DNA of 64,000 nt from Aminobacter carboxidus (GCF_014863355.1 NZ_JACZEP010000006.1:124001-188000), one strand, 5' to 3'; shown: positions 29,401 to 36,696, numbered from the stretch's first letter. Program-made: numbers and translations. Notes: a model not told the origin generated them from the letters alone.

Positions 29401-30214
29401 GTTCTGGGGCCAGGCTTATGGCTCGTGGGGCAAGACCGGCAGCGACGGCAACGCAGCAGGCTTCGGCCGCACCACCGGCGGCTTCATCGGCGGTCTCGAC
29501 GCCGGCATCGGCGACAACCTGCGCCTCGGCGCCTTCGCCGGCAACAGCAACAGCAGCTTCGATGCCGATGACCGCGCATCTTCGGGCAACAGCGGCGCCT
29601 ACCATGCCGGCGTCTTCGCCGGCGGCCGGTGGCAGGCGTTCAGCCTGCGCGCTGGTGCGGCCTATAGCTGGAGCGACATCGAAACCAGCCGCACCGTGGC
29701 CTTTGCCAACTTCAAGGACAAGCTGACCGCCAGCTATGACGCCGGCACCACCCAGGTCTTCGGCGAGGCGAGCTACCGCCTGCAGCAGGGCGACGCCATC
29801 GTCGAGCCCTTCGCAGCGCTTGCCTACATCAACGTCAGGACCGATGGCCTCAGCGAAAAGGGCGGCCAGGCGGCGTTGACCGTATCGGCATCGACCACCG
29901 AGACAACGTTTACGACGCTCGGCGTGAGGGCCAGCACCGACATCGTCATTCGCGGCATGGATGCCAAGCTGAATGGCATGGTCGGCTGGCGCCACGCCTT
30001 CGGCGACGTCACACCGCTGACCGCTGCCGCCTTCAAGGGCGGCGCCGCCTTCACCGTAGCCGGCGCGCCGATCGCCACCAACACGGCGATTGTCGAAGCG
30101 GGCCTGGATCTGACGCTGACGCCCGACGCCACGCTCGGCCTCGCCTACACCGGCCAGTTCGGCTCCGGCGCCGTCGACCAGAGCTTCAGGGCCAATCTCG
30201 GCGTGAGCTTCTGA
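20477..30214 (+). CDS. Giant PATR-repeat autotransporter (type Va) with glycine-rich head
   Basis: A single frame of about 3245 codons without a stop. Residues 1-55 form a long basic signal region ending in 'GPAVAQ'. Roughly residues 56-290 are Gly-rich (runs of 5-8 Gly with Asn, Ala and Ser). Then comes a beta-helical passenger of many repeats of the type 'GTLTLTGNNTYTGGTT'-like (for example 'GAGTVTLTGTNTYTGGTNIS'). Modules that usually close a passenger appear near 24530-25170, 27130-27800 and 28670-29060. The C-terminal beta-barrel starts near residue 2974 ('MAFWGQAYGSWGKTGSDG') and ends in Phe ('NLGVSF'). The GTG at 20477 follows GAGGAAG; an upstream TTG is the alternative. Likely a surface adhesin. 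Confidence 0.93.
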   Translation: MSSKSRSRHEAGQHDRATKGFAAPSRYGLYRAALLTCTALVAPLVMTAAVGPAVAQTTGANGGNGGKGSGTRAGGTGMGAVLAAGGGGGAGGQSGNGQPSGSNGGNGGTNGFGGGGGGAADSGAGGGAGYNGAGGGGGGGGGGAGLVINSGNITVSQDSTGGKGGKGGYGGVQISDTSIAGGGGGGGGGSGIVVGGTSGSTTVTVGAGVFVRGGLGGEGEAGNSNGGPGGALYPRDHGGGGSGGHGISVADPNGATIIVNGDVSGVEGAAGGGWNGNRAASGASGVGIRGQNLNITIGTAGAIRRTLSGQDAIYITGGTNSINSLGSAPNQGTVQGAIHLGAGVTTISGTYSYGTRPTWVLIDGGAEMKVQGASSANNARSIYDLKNYGLVTVDTGRSLSLDMGTNFATMNIASAATLETTNGGFLNNGTVNVADTGTVNAAGGWTNETGAALNFNGRGTLSGGWGQFVNRGSVNVKAGDVTASNVTFSNNGTMSLTGGNLTGIGELTNGAGGTIDISAGRTLSLATLTSSGGSATGAGTIDASTAFNFNAGSYATKLTGTAVLNKIGAGTVTLTGTNTYTGGTNISGGTLSVASVASLGNGALSFSGGTLHATASFATGRDATLGASGGGLSADAGMTLTYNGLLSGAGALSTSGDGTVVLGAANTYAGGTAVNAGTLRLGTGGSLLFGKDLSVAWGATFDLNSKAQTIGRLTGTGAVEIGAGALTVGQGEVSSTFAGATSGSGSLTKVGSGMLTLTGVNTHSGGTTLSGGQLQIGDGGTSGSLAGNVELASSTTLSFNRAGTLTFGGVISGGGTVTMLGSGTTILAADNTYANGTEIYSGTLQLGNGGTTGSVLGSISNYNGTLAVNRSDTYTLANSISGNGGFSQNGTGKTILTGLNSFLGGIAVNAGTLAIRNASSLGGGSNAIDVAANATLEIDGEMSIDTRALRLNGIGANGKGALHTVSGESSAMARASLSGTALVLTEAGTGFVFFGGVDGNGHRLTVNGSGRTGIWGLSGTGTELVKTGSGRLLMRGPSTYTGGTYIDGGTVEVDGSGGLGTGTVTFGGAATLHGTNAWLENAFDLDAAATLDTDTYLLLNGAISGSGSLVKTGSGELTLNGINSYSGGTTISAGKLILGNGDPATLGSGSVVNNAMLVLNRDGDFTLGNSFSGTGTLEKYGYGTLTLSGANTMSGTTSLFGGTLQIGDGTSGGGIGSSSIVALNDSTLAFNRSNQVTFDGILSGTGGLAQKGSGTTVLSGENSYTGPTSVIGGTLQVGDGATSGKLGSGNVQNAGILAFNRSDIVTVANAISGTGTFEQAGSGTTIITGTSSYTGATKVSAGKLVVNGSIASSSSVTVDAGATIGGSGTIADATIYGTLSAGNSPGTLTVDGDLTLDGGSTSVFELGTPGVVGGPTNDLVVVNGNLTLGGTLETPDAVTGYYRLFNVSGVVTGSFHTLPTDAFISTAVANQVNLLIRNNNQLLQFWDGSDTSGNGTVDGGTGTWNASNGNWTGAPGEATINEGWRGEVGVFAGTAGTVNAYGTLAFQGLQFSTDGYQLVGGILALSGNPFGNEKASFINTDNGVTATIASIIADGDMTELDKLGLGTLILTGDNTYTGKTTISAGTLQLGDGGTSGSVTGDIVNNSVLAFNRSDDALVIGGYIGGTGRVEQNGDGTTTLTSANYYTGGTTINAGTLQIGNGGSIKGDVLNNSKLVFNNTEANGEFAGDITGTGTVTLTGNSIVMMSGDINHSGGTTIDSGSVLQIGKSETSGTLSGNVSNAGQLVFDRSDDTSFDGDISGSGDFKKYGAGKLTLSGDSSGYDGIVYSLAGTLRLENSLAAGTGYIMMFGGALDYGADVDLANIMTLQQDNTVLSVASGTATQSGVILAGGGVPRAVEKTGAGTLIVTGMQNGIETTVSAGTLKAGNADAFDLTSAMTVKADATLDLDGYDQRIGSLAGAGSVTLGVARPLWGSPQEVTLTTGGNDGSTIFSGSISGAGNLSKVGTGVFTLSGTNSYTGKTWLDGGTLKAGATNSFSSASAVEVASGTELDLDGFDQVIGSLAGAGTVSLGAGTLTTGGNNDWTDFSGVINGTGGLTKKGSGTFTLSGSNTYTGATKIDAGTLKAGAANTIASASAVGVASGATFDLDGHNQTIASLAGAGNVKLGAGTLTSGDGNDTEFSGIMSGTGGLAKQGTGKLTISGDNTYTGTTSVKAGELQVNGKLADTAVTVDSDATLSGSGTIAGSVTVSDGGHIAPGAGKGTLSVGSLSLSNTANLDFELGAQSDRIDVDGDLVLDGILNVSGGNDFGAGIYRLINYGGTLTDNGLVIGAVPGAFQASDLTIQTEVAKQINLINTGGTALTFWDGGASGNLNNGTVDGGDGTWSAASGNWTRQDGDFNAPMAPQPGYAIFQGTAGTVTVDSSQGAIAVTGMQFATSGYTIKGDAIGLHDAATTIRVGDGTVSSAGTTATIESELTGTGGLVKDDYGTLVLGGANSYTGGTTIKGGTLSISSDGNLGAASGGLTFVGGILTNTAAMTTARDIELRLAGGTFDTQANLTASGTISGQGKLTKTGSETLTLTGTNSYAGGTRISAGTLQIGSGGTAGSIVGNVENNAVLAFNKLDLLTVAGAISGSGAVKQIGSGKTVLMGTNSYSGGTTIYAGTLSGSATSFGSGAILNDAAFIIDQATDASFANAINGAGSFTKSGAGALTLTGTSLLSGDTSVSAGKLSVNGSLAKSAVTVASGATLGGTGIIGKLTALSGSTVNAGSSIGTLSVTGDASFAAGSTFQVDVDTTKSDRLSVAGKATLSGGTVQVLAGSGNYAPSTQYTILTAATGVLGQFASVTSNLAFLTPTLTYTSNAVGLSLDRNDIKFTDIAATRNQFAAGGAADKLGNKHAIYKAIVNLDKDAARKAFDALSGEIHASVGGMLVEDSRFLAGAANDRIRAAFGDIGTAALPVMAYGPDGAEIAEATTERMAFWGQAYGSWGKTGSDGNAAGFGRTTGGFIGGLDAGIGDNLRLGAFAGNSNSSFDADDRASSGNSGAYHAGVFAGGRWQAFSLRAGAAYSWSDIETSRTVAFANFKDKLTASYDAGTTQVFGEASYRLQQGDAIVEPFAALAYINVRTDGLSEKGGQAALTVSASTTETTFTTLGVRASTDIVIRGMDAKLNGMVGWRHAFGDVTPLTAAAFKGGAAFTVAGAPIATNTAIVEAGLDLTLTPDATLGLAYTGQFGSGAVDQSFRANLGVSF
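22140..28700 (+). repeat. PATR-type beta-strand repeat region of the autotransporter
   Basis: Coding repeats of about 30-60 codons centred on 'TGxxTLTGxNTYTGGTxIxxGTLxxG'-like cores. Recurrent cores such as 'NSYSGGTTI', 'GTLQIGDGGTSGS' and 'VLAFNRSD' can be traced from about 22140 to 28700. DNA identity between copies is moderate, so this is an old amplification kept by protein-level selection, with a few nearly identical pairs. Confidence 0.85.
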
Positions 30215-30216
30215 TC

Positions 30217-30245
30217 ATAGGGGCGGCGGCACACGCCGCTCCTAT
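30217..30245 (+). terminator. Hairpin after the autotransporter gene
   Basis: ATAGGGGCGGCG pairs with CGCCGCTCCTAT (12-bp stem with one G-U pair, 5-nt loop) starting three bases after the stop codon. No T-run follows, so it may act with Rho or protect the mRNA end. Confidence 0.55.
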
Positions 30246-30482
30246 CTTCCAAGCCATCCATTCAATGAAATGCGCCAACCGCGACACAGCCCCATCTGTT
30301 GACAGGGTTGATCATCATGTCGCCGAGGGGTTTCCTCCTCAGGTGCTCGGCTGCCATCATCATTCCATGTAGGTACTACGCGGCCTGGTGGTACATCGTT
30401 GGTTCAAACACAGGCTGGCTGTAGCAGAACGACGGCACAGGAACGCGCTTCTTATCAGTAGCCGGGAAAACGGGGCTGTCTC

Positions 30483-31262
30483 ATGGCATTCCACTGTGCT
30501 GATTTCTATGATGCAGAGCTAGCACGGCATAACCGGCATCTGCTGGCTGCCGCCTGCGTCGGCATGTTCGACCGGGTGCTCGATATCGGTTGTGGGGCGG
30601 GGCAAACCACGCGTGAGGCCGCGCGTGCCGCAGTCCAAGCGAACGTGGTCGGCGTGGATATTTCTGCCGATATGCTTGAGATCGCGCGGCGTCGCAGCGC
30701 CGAAGCAGGGCTGCACAACGTCACGTTTGACCTGGCCGACGCGCAACACCACGACTTCCCGGTTGCCGGCTTCGATCTATGCATCAGCCGGTTCGGCGTG
30801 ATGTTTTTTGCCGATCCCGCGGCGGCATTTGCCAATATCGCTCGGGCAATGCGCCCGGGCGGCCGTCTTGCCTGGATGGTGTGGCAAAGCCAGGAGCAAA
30901 ACACGTGGTCGGGCGCCATCCGCCAAGCACTGGCCCCGGGAGGCACGATTTCCGCCGACGCCGGCAAGGCGTTTTCGCTTGGCGACCCTGCCATCGGCAT
31001 CGACATTCTGAGCACGGCCGGCTTCGCCTCGATCGACTTCGCCGAGGTGCAAGAACCGGTCTTCTACGGGCCAGACGTCGATGCCGCGTTCGATGCGCTC
31101 AGCGGCCTCTACATGGTGAAGGACGCACTCGCACGCACCGATGAGCCACCTGACTGGCCGCTCCAGCGGCTGCGCAATTTGCTGGACGCACATATGACGA
31201 CTGACGGCGTACTTTTCGACTCGCGCGCGTGGATCATCAGCGCCGAGCGGGTGGATGACTAG
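30483..31262 (+). CDS. Class I SAM-dependent methyltransferase
   Basis: Protein of 259 residues. Motif I 'VLDIGCGAGQTTREAARAAV' and the following 'VGVDISADMLEIARRRSAEA' form the SAM site. 'MRPGGRLAWMVWQSQEQNTW' fits the ubiquinone/menaquinone-like (UbiE-related) methyltransferase group. The N-terminus begins directly at the first helices ('MAFHCADFYDAELARHNRHL'). No functional partner is adjacent; the autotransporter ends 268 bases upstream behind a hairpin. The substrate is unknown. Confidence 0.85.
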   Translation: MAFHCADFYDAELARHNRHLLAAACVGMFDRVLDIGCGAGQTTREAARAAVQANVVGVDISADMLEIARRRSAEAGLHNVTFDLADAQHHDFPVAGFDLCISRFGVMFFADPAAAFANIARAMRPGGRLAWMVWQSQEQNTWSGAIRQALAPGGTISADAGKAFSLGDPAIGIDILSTAGFASIDFAEVQEPVFYGPDVDAAFDALSGLYMVKDALARTDEPPDWPLQRLRNLLDAHMTTDGVLFDSRAWIISAERVDD

Positions 31263-31658
31263 CGTTGTTGCCAGTGCGATCGCCCACCCACTCAGGATAG
31301 GCAGGTCGCGATAGACCAACGAATGAATGCCCGAACTGAGATCAGGACGGAAACCGGAGGCGTCGCCGACAGGACGGCGGCGCAGAACCGGCGCATAAAT
31401 CGTCAAATTAGCGGCGGCACAGCGCGACGGCCACATCGTCCAGTACAGATACCAAGCTCCATGATCAGCTTTGGCGAATGACCTGCCACTTTTATGGTCA
31501 CATTGGTAAAGTGCGCGCAGATTAGGCGAAATGCGTTGTGCATCGCTCAACGTTCCGGCACTGCCGTTAGCGGCGGCTGCGTGAACTGGAGATCCACTCC
31601 CGCTCTATCAGGCTGATAATGCGAACTATTTTGTCTTCCAATCTCAGTGCCACTCAAC
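31263..31658. other. Upstream region of the urt operon
   Basis: About 400 bases without a supported gene. A minus-strand frame crosses it, but most of that frame lies antisense to the methyltransferase. Its lower GC content towards 31480-31660 is promoter-like. I found no clean NtrC site; possible half-sites (TGTGCA near 31540) are too weak to call. Confidence 0.45.
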
Positions 31659-31674
31659 TGGCACGGTGGTTGCT
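31659..31674 (+). promoter_or_regulatory. Sigma-54 (RpoN) promoter of urtABCDE
   Basis: TGGCACG (31659-31665), four bases, then TTGCT (31670-31674) match the consensus TGGCACG-N4-TTGCW exactly. The GG and GC elements are 12 bases apart as required. Transcription would start near 31685, about 30 bases before the urtA start codon. An inverted repeat TTGCA-N8-TGCAA (31675-31692) overlaps the expected start. Confidence 0.8.
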
Positions 31675-31715
31675 TTGCATATTGCGGTGCAACGTAACCA
31701 CGGGAGACTGGAAGA

Positions 31716-33029
31716 ATGAGGGGACATCTAGCGACTTGGGCCAACACTGTCGTGGCCGGCGCCTTCGCCGCAGGAATCAGTATCACCATGCCAGCGGCGG
31801 CGGACGACACGATCAAGGTCGGCGTGCTGCATTCGCTGTCGGGCACGATGGCGATCTCGGAGACCACGCTGAAAGACACCATGCTGTTCCTGATCGAGGA
31901 GCAGAACAAGAAGGGCGGCCTGCTTGGCAAGAAGCTCGAAGCGGTGGTGGTCGACCCGGCTTCCGACTGGCCGCTGTTTGCCGAAAAGGCGCGCCAGCTG
32001 ATCGAGCAGGACAAGGTCGCAGCCGTGTTTGGCTGCTGGACGTCATCGTCGCGCAAATCCGTGCTTCCGGTGTTCGAGGAACTGAACGGCCTGCTGTTCT
32101 ACCCTGTTCAGTACGAGGGCGAGGAAAGCCAGCGCAACGTCTTTTACACCGGGGCCGCTCCCAACCAGCAGGCGATCCCTGCGGTCGACTATCTGATGAG
32201 CGAAGATGGCGGCTCGGTGAAGCGCTGGGTGCTGGCGGGCACCGACTACGTCTATCCGCAAACGACCAACAAGATCCTCAAGGCCTATCTGGAATCGAAG
32301 GGTGTCGCGGGCGAAGACATCATGGTCAACTACACGCCCTTCGGCCATTCCGACTGGCAGACGATCGTCTCCGACATCAAGAAGTTCGGCTCCGCCGGCA
32401 AGAAGACGGCTGTCGTGTCGACCATCAACGGCGATGCCAACGTGCCGTTCTACAAGGAGCTCGGCAACCAGGGCGTCAAGGCCGAGGACATTCCCGTCGT
32501 GGCGTTTTCGGTCGGTGAAGAAGAACTCGCCGGGCTCGATACCACGCCGCTGGTCGGGCATCTCGCAGCCTGGAACTATTTCCAGTCGGTCGATGCGCCC
32601 GCCAACGCCGAATTCATTGACGCCTGGAAGGCCTACACCAAGAACGACAAGCGGGTGACCAACGATCCGATGGAAGCCCATGTCATCGGCTTCAACATGT
32701 GGGTCAAGGCGGTCGAAAAGGCCGCTACCACCGATCCCGACGCCGTCATCGACGCCATCGTCGGCGTTTCGGTTCCCAACCTGACCGGCGGCTTCTCAAC
32801 GATGATGCCGAACCACCACATCACCAAGCCGGTGCTGATCGGCGAAATCCAGGCCGACGGCCAGTTCGAAACGGTCTGGGAAACGCCGGGCCTGGTGGTC
32901 GGCGACGAATGGTCGGACTACCTGCCCGACTCCAAGAGCCTGATCGCCGATTGGCGCGCACCGATGTCCTGCGGCAACTTCAACGTTGCGACAGGCAAAT
33001 GCGGTGGCAAGGCGGGCACGACGAACTGA
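31716..33029 (+). CDS. urtA: Urea ABC transporter substrate-binding protein UrtA
   Basis: Periplasmic urea-binding protein of 437 residues. An N-terminal signal peptide ('VVAGAFAAGISITMPAAADD') is followed by 'IKVGVLHSLSGTMAISETTL' and 'AAVFGCWTSSSRKSVLPVFE', both characteristic of UrtA within the branched-chain amino-acid type binding proteins. 'LLFYPVQYEGEESQRNVFYT' is also a UrtA hallmark. It is the first gene of a five-gene operon that feeds urea to the urease encoded 8-16 kb downstream. The sigma-54 promoter about 40 bases upstream predicts induction by nitrogen limitation. Confidence 0.96.
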   Translation: MRGHLATWANTVVAGAFAAGISITMPAAADDTIKVGVLHSLSGTMAISETTLKDTMLFLIEEQNKKGGLLGKKLEAVVVDPASDWPLFAEKARQLIEQDKVAAVFGCWTSSSRKSVLPVFEELNGLLFYPVQYEGEESQRNVFYTGAAPNQQAIPAVDYLMSEDGGSVKRWVLAGTDYVYPQTTNKILKAYLESKGVAGEDIMVNYTPFGHSDWQTIVSDIKKFGSAGKKTAVVSTINGDANVPFYKELGNQGVKAEDIPVVAFSVGEEELAGLDTTPLVGHLAAWNYFQSVDAPANAEFIDAWKAYTKNDKRVTNDPMEAHVIGFNMWVKAVEKAATTDPDAVIDAIVGVSVPNLTGGFSTMMPNHHITKPVLIGEIQADGQFETVWETPGLVVGDEWSDYLPDSKSLIADWRAPMSCGNFNVATGKCGGKAGTTN

Positions 33030-33108
33030 CCCTTCCAAGTGCTGCATGGTCCCGGGCGGTCCGCCCGTCCGGGACCCGGTCAACGATCCTCCTGAACCGG
33101 TGCTCTAC

Positions 33109-34725
33109 ATGGGTTTTCTTCGTAACGTGGTCGCGGCGGGCCTGATGCTGGCGGCAACACTTGTCTGCGCTGCCGCGGACGAAGCCGAATTGCGCCAGCT
33201 TGTCGCCAAATTCGCGGACGCCAACAATTTCCAGGCGACCGAGGCTGTGGTGCGTGAACTCGGCGCCACCGGGTCCCCCGCCGTCGAAGGACTTCTCACC
33301 GCGCTGTCGCAAGGCTCCCTTTATGTCCGCAAGGCCGACGATGCGATCTTCGTCGGCGACGAGGTCGGCCCTGATATCAAGCTACGCGATCCGTTGAACG
33401 GCGAAGCTGTGGGCACGGTCGCAAAGGCTGGCCTGACCAAGATCAAGGTCAACAACACGCTGCGTCGTGTCATTCGCGACGCGCTCGGTGGGCTGACACT
33501 AGGCTCGAACGACCCGGCCGTGCGGCTCGCGGCGGCAGATACGATGTTCAAGAATCCCGATCCGGCCACCATCGCGGCACTCGACGCCGCGATCGCCGGT
33601 GAAGCGGTGGACAGCGTCAAGGCCCGGCTCGAGCAGGCGCGGGCCTCGGCGGTATTGCTGTCCGACCTCGGCGAAGCCGATAAAATGGCGGCCATCGACA
33701 TATTGTCGAGCCGCGCCGACCAGGATTCGCTGTCGCAGCTCTCCAGATTCCAGGCAAGCGCGGAAGGCCCGCTCCGGGCTTCGGCCGCAGCGGCCGTCGC
33801 TACAATCGACCAGAGCCTGGCATTGTGGCAGGTCGGCCAGAACGTCTGGTACGGCATCTCGCTCGGCTCGGTGCTGTTGCTTGCGGCCATCGGCCTCGCC
33901 ATCACCTTCGGCGTCATGGGCGTCATCAACATGGCGCATGGCGAGATGGTGATGCTCGGCGCCTACACCACCTTCGTCGTTCAGCAGGTGATCCGCGACA
34001 CAGCTCCCGGCCTGTTCGACTGGTCACTCGCCATCGCGCTGCCGATGGCCTTCCTGGTTTCAGGCGCCGTTGGCCTTGCCATCGAGCGCGGGGTCATCCG
34101 CTTCCTCTATGGCCGACCGCTGGAGACGCTGCTGGCCACCTGGGGTGTGTCGCTGATCCTGCAGCAGGCGGTCCGGACGATCTTTGGTCCGACCAACCAG
34201 GAAGTCGGCACACCGACATGGATGTCGGGCTCGTTCCAGCTCGGCCAGCTCGCCATCACCTGGAACCGGCTGTGCATCGTCGTCTTTTGCCTCGCGGTGT
34301 TTGCGCTGCTGCTCCACGTCATGAAGCGCACGCCCTGGGGACTGCAGATGCGGGCCGTTACCCAAAACCGCCGCATGGCCGCCTCGATGGGCATCCGCAC
34401 CCCCAGGGTCGACGCACTGACGTTCGCGCTCGGCTCGGGCATCGCCGGTATCGCCGGCGTCGCGCTCAGCCAGATCGACAATGTCTCGCCCAATTTCGGC
34501 CAGGGCTACATCATCGACAGCTTCATGGTCGTGGTCTTTGGCGGCGTCGGCAATCTCTGGGGCACCTTTGTCGGTGCCATGTCACTCGGCATCCTGAACA
34601 AGTTTCTCGAGCCCTATACCGGGGCGGTCCTCGGCAAGATCATGGTGCTGGTGCTGATCATCCTGTTCATCCAGAAGCGCCCGCGCGGTCTGTTCGCGCT
34701 CAAAGGCCGGGCGGTGGAGGCATGA
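33109..34725 (+). CDS. urtB: Urea ABC transporter permease UrtB
   Basis: Inner-membrane permease of 538 residues, longer than plain LivH proteins because of the N-terminal extension typical of UrtB. A signal segment ('VVAAGLMLAATLVCAAAD') precedes about 230 residues of Ala-rich, helical, HEAT-like sequence, probably periplasmic. The LivH-type membrane domain starts around 'WYGISLGSVLLLAAIGLAIT' and contains 'GVINMAHGEMVMLGAYTTF'. I took the ATG at 33109, directly before the signal peptide, since the open frame upstream runs into urtA. The stop overlaps the urtC start (ATGA). Confidence 0.95.
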   Translation: MGFLRNVVAAGLMLAATLVCAAADEAELRQLVAKFADANNFQATEAVVRELGATGSPAVEGLLTALSQGSLYVRKADDAIFVGDEVGPDIKLRDPLNGEAVGTVAKAGLTKIKVNNTLRRVIRDALGGLTLGSNDPAVRLAAADTMFKNPDPATIAALDAAIAGEAVDSVKARLEQARASAVLLSDLGEADKMAAIDILSSRADQDSLSQLSRFQASAEGPLRASAAAAVATIDQSLALWQVGQNVWYGISLGSVLLLAAIGLAITFGVMGVINMAHGEMVMLGAYTTFVVQQVIRDTAPGLFDWSLAIALPMAFLVSGAVGLAIERGVIRFLYGRPLETLLATWGVSLILQQAVRTIFGPTNQEVGTPTWMSGSFQLGQLAITWNRLCIVVFCLAVFALLLHVMKRTPWGLQMRAVTQNRRMAASMGIRTPRVDALTFALGSGIAGIAGVALSQIDNVSPNFGQGYIIDSFMVVVFGGVGNLWGTFVGAMSLGILNKFLEPYTGAVLGKIMVLVLIILFIQKRPRGLFALKGRAVEA

Positions 34726-35945
34726 TCTCGCAACGCTTCTTCGCCGCTGGGGCAGACCGGCGCATCGCCATCACCATATCGATCCTGATCGGTGTCGCCG
34801 TGATCGTGCCCACTCTCAACATCGCCGTGGCGCCGGACAGCGCGTTCCATGTGCCGAGCTACCTGGTGGCGCTGGTCGGCAAGTACCTCTGCTATGCGCT
34901 GCTGGCGCTGGCGCTCGATCTGGTCTGGGGCTTTTGCGGCATCCTCTCGCTCGGCCACGGCGCGTTCTTCGCTCTCGGTGGCTATGCGATGGGCATGTAT
35001 CTGATGCGCCAGATCGGCGATCGCGGCGTCTACGCCAATCCGCTTCTGCCCGATTTCATGGTCTTCCTCAACTGGAAGGAGTTGCCCTGGTTCTGGCACG
35101 GCTTCGACCATTTCTGGTTCGCCGCCCTGATGGTGATGGCGGTGCCGGGGCTGCTTGCCTTTGTCTTCGGTTGGTTCGCTTTCCGCAGTCGCGTGACCGG
35201 CGTCTACCTGTCGATCATCACCCAGGCGATGACCTATGCGCTGCTGCTTGCCTTCTTCCGCAACGACATGGGCTTTGGCGGCAACAACGGGCTCACCGAT
35301 TTCAAGGACATCCTCGGCTTCAACGTGCAGGCCAACACCACGCGTTCGGCCCTGTTTGCCGCAAGTGCCGCGACGCTGGCGCTCGGCGTATTCGTCACCT
35401 GGCGCATCATTGGCTCCAGGTACGGCAAGCTGTTGATGGCGGTGCGCGACGCCGAAAGCCGCACGCGCTTCCTCGGCTGGCGGGCAGAAAACGTCAAGCT
35501 GTTCGCTTTCACCGTTTCCGCCGTCATGGCCGGCATCGCAGGCGCGCTCTACGTGCCACAGGTCGGCATCATCAATCCAGGCGAGTTCGACCCAGCCAAC
35601 TCGATCGAGGTCGTGGTCTGGGCCGCCGTCGGCGGGCGCGGCACCATCGTCGGGCCCATCATCGGCGCGGTGCTGGTCAACGCCGGCAAGAGCTGGTTCA
35701 CCGGCGCCCTGCCGGAGTTCTGGCTGTTTGCGCTCGGCGGCCTGTTCATTGCCGTCACCTTGTTCCTGCCAAGCGGCATCGTCGGCATGTGGGACAGTTG
35801 GCAGGCCAAGCGGAGCGGTCGTAAGGCGGCAGCCGATGCGGCCGATGCCACCGCCGTACCCGAAATGGCCATCGCGCCTGCGGCGATCGTCAGAGGGGGG
35901 CGTCCTGCTGCCGGCGCTGCGCCAGAACCGCAGCCGGCGGAGTGA
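34722..35945 (+). CDS. urtC: Urea ABC transporter permease UrtC
   Basis: LivM-type inner-membrane permease of 407 residues. It has about ten hydrophobic segments, with 'LDLVWGFCGILSLGHGAFFA' (the family's Gly-rich gating region) and 'VVWAAVGGRGTIVGPIIGAV' near the C-terminus. The tail of about 45 residues after the last helix is rich in Ala, Pro and Arg. It overlaps urtB by four bases and ends four bases before urtD, so all are on one transcript. Confidence 0.95.
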   Translation: MISQRFFAAGADRRIAITISILIGVAVIVPTLNIAVAPDSAFHVPSYLVALVGKYLCYALLALALDLVWGFCGILSLGHGAFFALGGYAMGMYLMRQIGDRGVYANPLLPDFMVFLNWKELPWFWHGFDHFWFAALMVMAVPGLLAFVFGWFAFRSRVTGVYLSIITQAMTYALLLAFFRNDMGFGGNNGLTDFKDILGFNVQANTTRSALFAASAATLALGVFVTWRIIGSRYGKLLMAVRDAESRTRFLGWRAENVKLFAFTVSAVMAGIAGALYVPQVGIINPGEFDPANSIEVVVWAAVGGRGTIVGPIIGAVLVNAGKSWFTGALPEFWLFALGGLFIAVTLFLPSGIVGMWDSWQAKRSGRKAAADAADATAVPEMAIAPAAIVRGGRPAAGAAPEPQPAE

Positions 35946-35949
35946 GGCC

Positions 35950-36696
35950 ATGAGCAAGGCAAACACCATCCTCTATCTCGACGGCGTGTCGGTGTCCTTC
36001 GACGGCTTTCGCGCCATCAACAACTTGTCTCTGGTGCTCGACAAGGGCGAGATGCGCGCCATCATCGGCCCCAACGGCGCCGGCAAGACGACCATGATGG
36101 ACATCGTGACCGGCAAGACCCGGCCCGATGCCGGCGAGGTCTATTTCGACGGCAATGTCGACCTCACCCGCCACGACGAGGCCGACATCGCCATGCTGGG
36201 CATCGGCCGCAAGTTCCAGAAGCCGACAGTGTTCGAAAACCATTGCGTCGAAGACAATTTGCTCCTGTCGCTGAAGGGCCCCCGCTCGATCCTGCCAGCG
36301 CTGTTCAGCCGCCGCTCGACCGCCGAAAACAAGCGCATCGACGACATCTTCGACATCATCCGGCTGGGCCACCGGCGCGGCGACCTTGCCGCCAGCCTGT
36401 CGCATGGCCAGAAGCAATGGCTTGAGATCGGCATGCTGCTTGCCCAGGACCCCAAGCTTTTGCTGGTCGACGAGCCGGTAGCCGGCATGACCGACGCCGA
36501 GACCGAAGAGACAGCCCGGCTGCTCAAGCAGATCGCCGAGACCCATTCGGTGATCGTCGTCGAGCACGACATGCACTTCGTCCGCGAGCTCGGCGTCAAG
36601 GTGACGTGCCTGCACGAGGGCTCGGTGCTGTCGGAAGGCTCGCTGGATTTCGTCTCCGCCGACGAACGTGTCGTCGAAGTCTATCTGGGGCGTTGA
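35950..36696 (+). CDS. urtD: Urea ABC transporter ATP-binding protein UrtD
   Basis: LivG-type ATPase of 248 residues. Walker A is GPNGAGKTT, the signature is LSHGQKQWLEIG, which is characteristic of UrtD (Ser-His-Gly-Gln), and Walker B is LLLVDEPVAGM. Compared with LivG it has the shorter UrtD-like Q-loop region ('GIGRKFQKPTVFENHCVEDN'). The start codon lies four bases after the urtC stop. A 177-bp spacer with a GC-rich hairpin separates it from urtE, unusually long for this operon. Confidence 0.95.
   Translation: MSKANTILYLDGVSVSFDGFRAINNLSLVLDKGEMRAIIGPNGAGKTTMMDIVTGKTRPDAGEVYFDGNVDLTRHDEADIAMLGIGRKFQKPTVFENHCVEDNLLLSLKGPRSILPALFSRRSTAENKRIDDIFDIIRLGHRRGDLAASLSHGQKQWLEIGMLLAQDPKLLLVDEPVAGMTDAETEETARLLKQIAETHSVIVVEHDMHFVRELGVKVTCLHEGSVLSEGSLDFVSADERVVEVYLGR

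Noticed and set aside
30777-31550. 257-codon minus-strand frame before urtA
   Set aside because: Two thirds are antisense to a good methyltransferase gene, and the rest shows no domain or ribosome site.
31675-31692. TTGCA-N8-TGCAA as an NtrC binding site
   Set aside because: NtrC sites follow TGCACC-N5-GGTGCA; spacing and outer bases do not fit, and it lies downstream of the sigma-54 promoter rather than upstream.
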